The notes under the pieces: generated by a model
What the model was told of the DNA's origin: nothing
Database searches by the model: none
The model's input: the letters and a program-made list of their open reading frames with translations, nothing else
NCBI GenBank assembly: GCA_016184455.1
Contig: JACPCS010000111.1
Location: 1-64,000, forward strand
Direction of reading: 5' to 3'
DNA from: Acidobacteriota bacterium
GTDB lineage: Bacteria; Acidobacteriota; Vicinamibacteria; Vicinamibacterales; UBA2999
DNA length: 64,000 nucleotides
Translations under genes and position numbers: made by a program
In this document: positions 53,150 through 60,507 of the stretch, one piece after another
Layout: each line of letters opens with the position of its first letter
How positions within the stretch are numbered: the stretch's first letter is position 1

Positions 53150-53703
53150 TCCTCCGTGAAGAGCATGTGGTCGTCGCCGTCGAAGCCGTGGCGGGCGCAG
53201 TGCTGGACGAAGAGACTGCGATACGAGTCGAGGATGAAGTCCGCGGAGGTTCGGCCGAGCGCGCGCGTCATCGCGAGTATGCCCGGTTCGCCCCCTTCGA
53301 TCTCGACGAAGGTGCCGACGGGCGTCTCGTCGAGCGCGATCGTCACGTCTTCAGCCGCATACTCTTCGCGATATTTCTCGTACCGGAACCAGACGTGCAG
53401 CCCGAGCTCCTCGAGGACGTGCCGCAGCACCTCGCCGTCGCCGACGACCGTCTCGTACTCGTCGCGGATCTTCACCGCGCCGGGCTGCACCGGACCTTTG
53501 AACGTGAGGAGGCTCTTGCCGGCCTCGGTGCGGATGCGCAGCACACACCGCTGCCGCCGCAGCAGCTCGTCCTCGGTGTCGAGCAGGACGTCTTCCTGGA
53601 GGCGGCGGGATCGCAGAGGAGTCGCGCCGGCGGCACGAATCGCGGCACGGGCCTGCTCGGGATCGTCGAACTGGAGTTTGACTTCGCGCTCGACCATCAG
53701 CAT
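53146..53703 (-). CDS. CYTH domain protein (class IV adenylate cyclase-like)
   Basis: A 185-residue protein with the CYTH tunnel-fold signature ExExK in VEREVKLQF. Basic and acidic strands follow: VLRIRTEAGKSLLTFKGPV, KIRDEYETVV, RYEKYREEY and GTFVEIEGGE. Such enzymes bind triphosphates: thiamine triphosphatase, inorganic triphosphatase or adenylate cyclase. Which applies cannot be said. It overlaps the nucleotidyltransferase gene by four bases and heads that operon. Confidence 0.85.
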   Translation of the reverse strand: MLMVEREVKLQFDDPEQARAAIRAAGATPLRSRRLQEDVLLDTEDELLRRQRCVLRIRTEAGKSLLTFKGPVQPGAVKIRDEYETVVGDGEVLRHVLEELGLHVWFRYEKYREEYAAEDVTIALDETPVGTFVEIEGGEPGILAMTRALGRTSADFILDSYRSLFVQHCARHGFDGDDHMLFTEE

Positions 53704-53745
53704 GAGGTTCGCCCTCCCGGAGAGGGACCTTTTACCACAAAAACA

Positions 53746-53869
53746 GAAAGGCCCCAGGCCTCAGGCCCAGGGCCTCAGGGCTGTGTGAGGCCCCAGCACC
53801 TGCTGGAGCCCGACGCCTGACGCCTGGTTCCTGAGACTGGCCTGGGGCCTTGGGCCTGTGGCCTGAGGC
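53746..53869. repeat. family B repeat cluster
   Basis: A 124-base block of AGGCCCCAGGCCTCAGGCCC and GGCCTGGGGCCTTGGGCCTG type units in both orientations, able to form nested hairpins, between the CYTH gene and htrA. It is the largest family B copy here. Confidence 0.75.
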
Positions 53870-55396
53870 CTAATCTTTCCTGACCGCGACGAACGTCTCC
53901 TGCCCGTTGCGGACCACCCGCAGGAACGCCGTGCCGCCCGACGGGATCCGGCCGAGCTCGCGGACCGCGTCCGCCGCGTTGGTGATGTTCTCGCGGCCCA
54001 CGCGGACGATGACGTCACCCTCGGCGAGGCCGGCGCGGGCCGCAGCGCTGCCGGGTTCGACCTCCATGATCACCGCGCCCTGCTGGGTGCGGTTGAGCCG
54101 CAGCCGCTGCGCCACGTCGGGCGTGACGTTGCCGACCGTGATGCCGAAGCCGCTCGTCGTCTCCTGCGGACCGCCGCCGTTGTTCGGCCGCAGCGCGGTC
54201 TGTTCGGCGTCGAGATCGAGTTCGTCGACGGTCACGTTGACCGTGCGCTCCTGCCGATCGCGCACGACCCGCACCGGCACTGTCGTCCCTGGCTTGGTCG
54301 CCGTCACCATCGCAACGAGCTCGTCGCGGTTGCGGATCGGCTTGCCGTTATAGGCGATGATCACGTCGCCCGGCTCGAGGCCCGCCTTCGCGGCGGCACC
54401 ACCGGGCGCGACGTTCAGCACCACCGCGCCCGAGCGGTCCTTCAGCCCGAACTCGTCGACCGCGTCCGCCGGCACCGGGCCGATCCCGACGCCAATCCGG
54501 CCGCGCGTGACCTTGCCGACGCGCAGCTGCGGCAGCAGCTCCCGGACGACGTTGATCGGCATCGCGAAGCCGATGCCGATGTTCCGCGCCTGCCCCTCGC
54601 TGATGATGGCCGTGTTGATGCCGATGACCTCACCGCGCATGTTCAGGAGCGGCCCGCCCGAGTTGCCCGGATTGATCGCGGCGTCGGTCTGGAGCACCTG
54701 CGCCGAGCGTCCTTCCGACACCGGGAACGCGCGCTCGATGGCGCTGATGACGCCGACCGTGACGGTATGGCCCAACCCGAACGGGTTGCCGATCGCCATG
54801 ACCCAGTCGCCCGGGAAGATCTGTCCGGAGTCGCCGAACTTCGCCTCCGGCAGCGCATGGTCGGGCTTCTCGGTGAGCTCGAGCAGCGCGCTGTCGCTCA
54901 GCGGGTCGCGGCCGACGACGCGCGCATCGTAGAGCTGATCGTCGTCCTCGCCGTAGAGCGACACCTGAATCCGCGTCGCACCCTCGACCACGTGGTTGTT
55001 GGTGAGGATGAAGCCGGCCTTGTCGATGATGAACCCGGTGCCGGCGGCCTGGACGAGCCGTTCGCGCGGCTGCTGCGGCTGCGGCCGTCCACCGGGCCCA
55101 GGCTGGCCGAAGAACCGCTCGAACAGATCGCCGCCAAAGAAGTCGTTGAGATCCTGCGCGCGCTGCCGCGACTCGGTGCGGATGTTGACGACGGCCGGCG
55201 AGACCGTCTTGGCGATCTCGCGGAACGTGGTCGCGGAGAGCGGGCCGGTGATCGGCGCGCTGTTCATCGGCGGCGCCACACCCTGCGCCGCAGACGACGG
55301 CGACATTCCCAGCCGGGATGCGATCACCATACCGACGGCCAGTGAGGCAATCGCGATCAGCAACGCATAAAAGAAGGTGATCTTGCGGTTAGACAT
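53870..55396 (-). CDS. htrA: Do-family periplasmic serine protease
   Basis: A 508-residue envelope protease of the DegP/HtrA family. An N-terminal membrane anchor (FFYALLIAIASLAVGMVI) is followed by a trypsin-like domain with H135 (TNNHVVEG), D168 (LSDSALLEL) and S246 (NPGNSGGPLL). Two PDZ domains follow, the first with GLEPGDVIIAYNGKPIRNRD and the second with AGLAEGDVIVRVGRENITN. It degrades misfolded periplasmic proteins. The linker GQPGPGGRPQPQQPRER before the protease domain is Pro/Gly-rich. Confidence 0.95.
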   Translation of the reverse strand: MSNRKITFFYALLIAIASLAVGMVIASRLGMSPSSAAQGVAPPMNSAPITGPLSATTFREIAKTVSPAVVNIRTESRQRAQDLNDFFGGDLFERFFGQPGPGGRPQPQQPRERLVQAAGTGFIIDKAGFILTNNHVVEGATRIQVSLYGEDDDQLYDARVVGRDPLSDSALLELTEKPDHALPEAKFGDSGQIFPGDWVMAIGNPFGLGHTVTVGVISAIERAFPVSEGRSAQVLQTDAAINPGNSGGPLLNMRGEVIGINTAIISEGQARNIGIGFAMPINVVRELLPQLRVGKVTRGRIGVGIGPVPADAVDEFGLKDRSGAVVLNVAPGGAAAKAGLEPGDVIIAYNGKPIRNRDELVAMVTATKPGTTVPVRVVRDRQERTVNVTVDELDLDAEQTALRPNNGGGPQETTSGFGITVGNVTPDVAQRLRLNRTQQGAVIMEVEPGSAAARAGLAEGDVIVRVGRENITNAADAVRELGRIPSGGTAFLRVVRNGQETFVAVRKD

Positions 55397-55422
55397 GCAC
55401 GTCCTCGCAGAAGGTGGGAGAT

Positions 55423-56607
55423 CTACGAACTCCCTAGCGTCATTATCTCCATCTGGCGCGGCCCCGTCACTACGGCGTCGCGCGCGTCACGGAACATGTT
55501 GATTTCGGTGCGGACACCACACTCGTCGAAATACAGCCCCGGCTCGATTGTGAAGCCTGCCCCCGGCAGCACGCGGCGATCGTCGTGCGTCTCGTAATCG
55601 TCGAGGTGGACGCCGTTGCCGTGCACGGTTTCGCCCAGGCTGTGCCCCGTGCGGTGCAGGATGTAATCTCCATACCCGGCGCGCTCCAGCACGGTCCGCG
55701 CCGCGCGGTCGACCTCCCAGCCGCGGACGTCGCGCCCCGCGCGCGCCGTCTCCTCGACGAGCGCCACGGCCGCGTCGCGCGCCTCAACCACGGCACGGAA
55801 GGCGCGCGCCGGCTCGGGCGGAACGGTTCGGCCGGTGACGGCAACCCAGGTGATGTCAGCAAACACCGCGCCCGGCTCGCGCCGCTTGCCCCAGAGATCG
55901 AGCAGCAGCACCTGATCCGTCCCGATGGGCCTACCGTGCGCCGCCGTGGGCAGGTAGTGCGGATTCCCGGAATTCGGGCCGATCGCCACGACCGGCGGTG
56001 AATCGCTCACCAGGCCTTCCTCTTCGAACCAGGCCACCATCTGCTGCTGCAGCGCGTACTCCGTGAGCGGCGCGCCGCTCGCCAGCGCCGCGCGCACCGC
56101 CGCGAACGCGCGGTCCTTGATCCGATAGAGCGCCTCCGACGCCGCGCGGTGCGAGGCGAGCTGGGTGGCCGTCCATGCCGCCTCGAACTGCTGGACGAGA
56201 TCGCCCGACGAGACGATCTCGACGCCGCGCCGGCGGATCGCCTCGACCGTGCCGGCATCGACCCGCGACAGGTACGGAATCGCGCAGTCGGGCGAGTACT
56301 CCATCGCGATGCGCCTCATGCCGCGCAGCAGCCGCGTCAGCGCCTCGTCGAGCTGGCGCCGTCCGGCATACACGATCGTTTCGCCCGGCAGCGCGTCGAG
56401 GTTGTGGCGCTCGATCGCGTGCACGACGGCGCGCGGCTCGCCCGCGGCGGGAATCAGGTAGTACCACCGCCGCGTGGTCATATGGCCCCCGCTATCCAGC
56501 CCCGCGAGCTTCGCCGCGATCGGATTGGAGCCGTGAAAGTCGTAGAGGAGCCAGCCGTCGAGTCCCTCCGCGCCAAGCGCGCGCTGTACGGCGGCCACGT
56601 CGAGCAT
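55423..56607 (-). CDS. M24 family Xaa-Pro aminopeptidase-like protein
   Basis: A 394-residue metallopeptidase of the pita-bread fold. Metal ligands are the aspartates in LLLDLWGKRR and FADITWVAV, H in LHRTGHSLGE, and glutamates in FTIEPGLYF and RTEINMF. The N-terminal domain resembles that of creatinase/prolidase. ATG at 56607 has GAGGGG directly upstream and is chosen over earlier starts in repeat-containing sequence. It probably removes N-terminal residues before proline or splits Xaa-Pro dipeptides. Confidence 0.9.
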   Translation of the reverse strand: MLDVAAVQRALGAEGLDGWLLYDFHGSNPIAAKLAGLDSGGHMTTRRWYYLIPAAGEPRAVVHAIERHNLDALPGETIVYAGRRQLDEALTRLLRGMRRIAMEYSPDCAIPYLSRVDAGTVEAIRRRGVEIVSSGDLVQQFEAAWTATQLASHRAASEALYRIKDRAFAAVRAALASGAPLTEYALQQQMVAWFEEEGLVSDSPPVVAIGPNSGNPHYLPTAAHGRPIGTDQVLLLDLWGKRREPGAVFADITWVAVTGRTVPPEPARAFRAVVEARDAAVALVEETARAGRDVRGWEVDRAARTVLERAGYGDYILHRTGHSLGETVHGNGVHLDDYETHDDRRVLPGAGFTIEPGLYFDECGVRTEINMFRDARDAVVTGPRQMEIMTLGSS

Positions 56608-56658
56608 CCCCCTCACTATAGCTCTGACGCGCGAGGTGCATCGAAAGTCGGGGCCATC

Positions 56659-56690
56659 CCAGCTACCAGCTACCGGCGACCAGCTACCGG
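56659..56690. repeat. family C repeat
   Basis: CCAGCTACCAGCTACCGGCG and CCAGCTACCGGC are reverse-oriented units of the TAGCCGGTAGC family, just upstream of a TATAAT box. Confidence 0.65.
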
Positions 56691-56698
56691 CTCGCTCG

Positions 56699-56704
56699 TA
56701 TAAT
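56699..56704 (+). promoter_or_regulatory. TATAAT -10 box of the VWFA gene
   Basis: CTCGTATAATTCGG contains a perfect -10 hexamer in GC-rich DNA. Transcription would start near 56711, with a short leader holding AGGTGG before the ATG at 56726. No clear -35 box; the family C repeat occupies that position. Confidence 0.5.
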
Positions 56705-56725
56705 TCGGCAGAGACAGGTGGTGCC

Positions 56726-58885
56726 ATGACGACCCGCGTCCCAATTGCCCTTCTCTGTGCGGCGCTTTCGGCCGCGGTCCTCGCGGCGCACCCCTCGACT
56801 GCCGCTCGGGGTGCCCTGAGCGAAGTCGAAGGGCAGCAGCCGCCGCCGGCCAGCCCGCCGCCGCCCGCCCAGCAGGGCTTCGGCGAGGTGACGTTCCGCG
56901 TCGAAGTCAACTACGTCGAAGTCGATGCGGTGGTGACCGACGCGGCCGGTACGATTGTCACCGACCTCACGCAGGCCGACTTCGAGGTGCTCGAGGACGG
57001 ACGGCCGCAGAAGGTGACCGCCTTCTCGCTCGTCAACCTGCCGATCGAGCGCCCCGTGCGCCCGCTCTTTGCGGGCGGACCGATTGAGCCGGACGTGAGC
57101 GCGAACACGATCGCCGAAGGGCGCATCTACGTGATCGTGCTCGACGACCTGCACACCAACTTCACGAGCACGGCGCGCGTGCGGCAGTTCCTGCGCGCGT
57201 TCCTCGAGAACGACTTCGGCACCAACGATCTCGCGGCGGTCGTCTACACGAGCGGCCGCGCCACGTCCGGGCAGGAGTTCACCAGCAACCGGCGGCTGCT
57301 GCTCCAGGCCGTCGATCGGTTCTCGGGGCAGAAGCTGCGTTCCGAGGCGCTCGAACTGGCCGACGAGCTGGCGCGCCGCACCGAGATCGGATCGCTCGAT
57401 CCCGGGAGCGAGCGCGACCTGAGGCTGCTCGATCCGCTCGAGGCGGAGCGCGCGCACCACGCGCGATCTATGCTGCGGTCGCTGCGCGATCTGGCGGCCT
57501 TCATGGAGGGCATCCGCGGCCGGCGCAAGTCGATTCTGCTCATCAGCGAGGGCATCAGCTACAACGTCTACGACGTGTTCAACTACACGTCGGCGGGGAT
57601 CATCCTCCAGGACGCGAGCGACGCGGTGGCCGCGGCCACCCGCGCCAACACCGCCGTTTACGCGATCGATCCGCGCGGGCTGTCGGCGTTCGAGGAGGCG
57701 ATCGAGTCGGCGGGCACGCCGAGCGGGGTGACGCCCTCGCAGTTCTCCCTGATCGGCCAGCTCGAGAGCTCTCTGCGCCTGTCGCAGCAGAGCCTGCAGG
57801 TGCTCGCCGACCAGACGGGCGGCTTCGCGGCGATCAACCGCAACGACTTCGGCGGCGCGTTCGCGCGCGTGGTCCGCGAGAACAGCTCGTACTACGTGCT
57901 CGGCTACTACCCGACGAACGACCGGCGCGACGGCCGGTTCCGGCGCATCGAGGTGCGGGTGAAGCGGCCCGGCCTGCAGGTGCGCGCCCGGCGCGGGTAC
58001 GTCGCGCCGCGCGGCCGCGCCCCGAACACGCGGCCCCCGGCCGGCGCCACGCCGCTCGACGTCGCGACCGGCTCCGCGCTCAACAGCCCGATCCCCGTCA
58101 CCGGCGTGCCGCTCAGCCTGTCGGCGGCCGCCTTCAAGGGGACGGCGCCCAACGCCTCGGTCTCGCTGGTCCTCGAGATGCGCGCCGACGCCTTCCGGTT
58201 CACCGAGAAGGCCGGCACCTTCCTCGATCGCGTGCAGGTGGCGTTCTCCGCCGTCGACGCCGCCGGCAAGACCCATCCGGGCAGTAAGCACGTGCTCGGG
58301 ATGGAGATGAGCGCGGCGACCGCGGCACTGGCGCGCGAGCGCGGCTTCCGCGTCGTGTCGGAGATCGCGCTGCCGCCCGGCCGCTACCAGCTCCGCGCCT
58401 CGACGGTCGAGGAAGGTGCGAACCGATCCGGCAGCGTGTTCCACGACATCGAGATCCCCGACTTCTACAAGGCGCCGTTTGCGATGAGCGGCGTCGCGCT
58501 GGCGTCCGCCTCCACGTCGGCGACGCCGACCGTACGGCCGAGCGAGGCGCTCAAGGACGTGCTGCCGGGGCCGCTGGCCACCGGGCGGGAGTTCCCGCCG
58601 AACGATCAGATTGCGCTCTTTGCCGAGTTCTACGAGAACGCGCCGAACGCGCCGCCGCATACGATCGAGCTCGCCACGACGGCGCGCGCCGAGGACGGCC
58701 GCGTCGTCTTTCAGAACCGCGAGCAGCGGTCGTCGGCCGATCTCCAGGGCACGTCGGGCGGGTACGGCTACAGCGTGCGGCTTCCGCTCACCGAGTTCGC
58801 CCCGGGCCCGTACGTGATCCGCGTGGAGGGGCGGTCGGTGAACAACGCCACCGCCGCGCGCGAGGTGCTCATCCGGGTTCGCTGA
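56726..58885 (+). CDS. exported VWFA-related (acidobacterial type) domain protein
   Basis: A 719-residue exported protein. A Sec signal (ALLCAALSAAVLAA) is followed by a Pro-rich linker, then VEVNYVEVDAVVTDAAG and the von Willebrand A-like core with IYVIVLDDLHTNFTSTARV, LAAVVYTSGRATSG and RKSILLISEGISYN. The second half is beta-rich with REVLIRVR at the end. This architecture is the VWFA-related family widespread in Acidobacteriota, of unknown function. Residues around PSTAARGALSEVEG come from a family G palindrome at the signal-peptide junction. Confidence 0.9.
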   Translation: MTTRVPIALLCAALSAAVLAAHPSTAARGALSEVEGQQPPPASPPPPAQQGFGEVTFRVEVNYVEVDAVVTDAAGTIVTDLTQADFEVLEDGRPQKVTAFSLVNLPIERPVRPLFAGGPIEPDVSANTIAEGRIYVIVLDDLHTNFTSTARVRQFLRAFLENDFGTNDLAAVVYTSGRATSGQEFTSNRRLLLQAVDRFSGQKLRSEALELADELARRTEIGSLDPGSERDLRLLDPLEAERAHHARSMLRSLRDLAAFMEGIRGRRKSILLISEGISYNVYDVFNYTSAGIILQDASDAVAAATRANTAVYAIDPRGLSAFEEAIESAGTPSGVTPSQFSLIGQLESSLRLSQQSLQVLADQTGGFAAINRNDFGGAFARVVRENSSYYVLGYYPTNDRRDGRFRRIEVRVKRPGLQVRARRGYVAPRGRAPNTRPPAGATPLDVATGSALNSPIPVTGVPLSLSAAAFKGTAPNASVSLVLEMRADAFRFTEKAGTFLDRVQVAFSAVDAAGKTHPGSKHVLGMEMSAATAALARERGFRVVSEIALPPGRYQLRASTVEEGANRSGSVFHDIEIPDFYKAPFAMSGVALASASTSATPTVRPSEALKDVLPGPLATGREFPPNDQIALFAEFYENAPNAPPHTIELATTARAEDGRVVFQNREQRSSADLQGTSGGYGYSVRLPLTEFAPGPYVIRVEGRSVNNATAAREVLIRVR
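56792..56832. repeat. family G element inside the VWFA gene
   Basis: CCCTCGACTGCCGCTCGGGG and GCCCTGAGCGAAGTCGAAGGG are imperfect inverted arms around one base. It encodes STAARGALSEVEG in frame, overlapping the end of the signal peptide. Confidence 0.75.
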
Positions 58886-58894
58886 AACAAACAC

Positions 58895-58952
58895 TCAACC
58901 CCCAAACACGCCAACTCCCACTGTTGGGAGTTGTGGAGTTGGGCGTTGGGAG
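58895..58952. repeat. family A inverted repeat
   Basis: CAACTCCCA (58912-58920) pairs with TGGGAGTTG (58925-58933), with further GAGTTGGGCGTTGGGAGG units after it. It lies between the VWFA gene and the next gene. Confidence 0.7.
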
Positions 58953-58989
58953 GTGCGCCCTTGGCAGCCCCGTTGCACCGACGTGCGGC

Positions 58990-59412
58990 GTGGCTGCTCC
59001 CGCCAGCTCGACCGGCCTCTCGCCGCGCGCGGCCGCCGCGCTCGCCTACAGCGGCTGGTGGGTGACCGGCGCGATTTTCTGCCTGGTCGAACGCCGCGAC
59101 CCCTTCGTCCGGTTTCACGCCGCGCAGGCGGTCGTCGTCTTCGGCCTCGCCGCGCTCCTCGTCGTCGTGTTCGGCGCACTGGCGGTGGCCTCGCTCGCGT
59201 GGCAGCCGGCGACGTTCGGATTCTTCCTGAGCGCGGCCACGCTGACATGGGCGGCCGGCGTGGTCCTGTGGGCGATTGCGATGTGGAAAGCGGCGCGCGG
59301 CGACGCGTGGCGCGTGCCGATCGTCGCCGGCTGGGCGGAGCGCGTGCGTAGGGGCGACGCGTGCGCCGTCCCTACGCGCGCTGCTAGAGCTTCGGGACCA
59401 GTGTCGGCTTGA
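58990..59412 (+). CDS. DUF4870-like membrane protein
   Basis: A 140-residue protein with three hydrophobic segments. AYSGWWVTGAIFCLVERRDP and FVRFHAAQAVVVFGLAALLV match the DUF4870 pattern of two helices around an RFHAxQ motif. GTG at 58990 is chosen: the frame further upstream is encoded by a family A repeat. The C-terminal tail VRRGDACAVPTRAAR comes from a family K palindrome. Function unknown. It ends 29 bases inside the convergent next gene. Confidence 0.75.
   Translation: MAAPASSTGLSPRAAAALAYSGWWVTGAIFCLVERRDPFVRFHAAQAVVVFGLAALLVVVFGALAVASLAWQPATFGFFLSAATLTWAAGVVLWAIAMWKAARGDAWRVPIVAGWAERVRRGDACAVPTRAARASGPVSA
59346..59377. repeat. family K palindrome at the end of the DUF4870 gene
   Basis: GCGTAGGG (59346-59353) pairs with CCCTACGC (59370-59377) around GCGACGCGTGCGCCGT. 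It is translated in frame as the C-terminal tail. Confidence 0.65.
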
Positions 59413-59884
59413 TCTCGCCGTTGGCGTGCGAGAACTGCCACTGGTTCCGGTTCATCCGCGGGTCGAGCGGCGTCTCGAGCGTGACCGTGATCACCTCGCC
59501 CGGCTGCAGCGGCCGCGGGTGGCGGTAGCTGTCGCTCGGGAGCGGATTCCCCTGCTTGTCGTACCAGAAGTCGTCGACCTTCAGGCCGGCGATCGGCGCG
59601 GTCGCCATGTTCTGGATCCGCATCGTCGTGATCACGAAGTCGCGGCCCTCGATCTTGCCTCGCTTGACGACCGGCTTCGTGTAGCCGATCTGCGCGGTGC
59701 CGCGAACGGGCGCCACGAGCCTCGGCTTGGCCGCGGGCGTCTGCCCACCCTGCGCCGCCGGCGCGCCCTGCGTGGCCGGCTTGGCCGCGGGCGTTGCGGG
59801 CTTGGGCGCCTGCGCAGCCGCCGCCCCCGAGATCAGCGCAACGACACCAGCGACGGCGAGCAGCGAAATGTTCTGACGGTTCAT
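59384..59884 (-). CDS. exported protein with an FxLYD-like domain
   Basis: A 166-residue exported protein: signal peptide (ISLLAVAGVVALISGAAAAQ), a Pro/Ala/Gln-rich linker, then a small beta-sandwich with EGRDFVITTMRIQNMATAPI, LKVDDFWYDKQGNPL and PGEVITVTLETPLDPRMN. The pattern of a short exported beta domain with a relayed DxWYD motif resembles FxLYD/DUF4352-type domains. No enzymatic residues. Located in the periplasm or on the surface. Confidence 0.75.
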   Translation of the reverse strand: MNRQNISLLAVAGVVALISGAAAAQAPKPATPAAKPATQGAPAAQGGQTPAAKPRLVAPVRGTAQIGYTKPVVKRGKIEGRDFVITTMRIQNMATAPIAGLKVDDFWYDKQGNPLPSDSYRHPRPLQPGEVITVTLETPLDPRMNRNQWQFSHANGEIKPTLVPKL

Positions 59885-59941
59885 GAAGCGTGATCCTCCA
59901 GACGGGCGCGCACGAGCCCCGTACGCGCGATTATATGGCGG

Positions 59942-60403
59942 TTACATTTCGCCGTTCCAGTCCTCGGGCTCGGGCGCCGCCGACTTGAAGACTTCGAGGT
60001 GCCACTTGCCGCCGCCCCACGGCTCGATCACCTCGGTGGCGACGACGTCGACGAGAATCTCCGCGAAGGTCCGCCCTTCGGGATCGCCCTCGAGGTGATA
60101 CGCCTCCTCGTCCCACCCGAAGTTCGGATACAGCACCATCGTCAGGAACAGATCGTACCCGTCGTCGACGACGATCAGCTGGCCGCAGGGACGTTTGATG
60201 GTCGAGTGATAGACCAGGTACTTCTCCGCGCTGTGCGCGCGGATGTAGCGCTTCAGCGAGAACTCGCGCGCGACGATCTCCTCGACGGCGATCTTCTTCT
60301 CCCAGCAGTCGCGGCAGTAGCGCTCTTCACCGCGCGGCTCCGAGACTTCCTTCGCGCCGCAGAGCGCGCACTTCACCTTTGCCTGGGTGGACTTGCGGGC
60401 CAT
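59942..60403 (-). CDS. zinc-ribbon protein of unknown function
   Basis: A 153-residue soluble protein. The N-terminal part has two cysteine pairs in CALCGAKEV and YCRDCWEKK, a probable zinc ribbon. The rest is an alpha/beta domain with KYLVYHSTIKRPCGQLIVVD, LTMVLYPNFGWDEEAYHLEG and EVIEPWGGGKWHLEVFK. No family recognised. The ATG at 60403 gives MARKSTQAKVKCALC. The family A repeat lies upstream. Confidence 0.72.
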   Translation of the reverse strand: MARKSTQAKVKCALCGAKEVSEPRGEERYCRDCWEKKIAVEEIVAREFSLKRYIRAHSAEKYLVYHSTIKRPCGQLIVVDDGYDLFLTMVLYPNFGWDEEAYHLEGDPEGRTFAEILVDVVATEVIEPWGGGKWHLEVFKSAAPEPEDWNGEM

Positions 60404-60417
60404 TGCTGTGATCTTAC

Positions 60418-60507
60418 AACTCCCAACTCCCAACGCCCAATTCCCAATCAGGCGGGTGTGCGATGGGCGTCTCGGGTGTGGAAGTTGGCGTATCGGGAGT
60501 TGGGAAT
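60418..60507. repeat. family A inverted repeat
   Basis: AACTCCCAACTCCCAACGCC and CAATTCCCAATC on one side are answered by GATGGGCG, GGAAGTTGGCG and GGGAGTTGGGAATT on the other. It lies between the phosphorylase end and the zinc-ribbon gene start. Confidence 0.75.
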
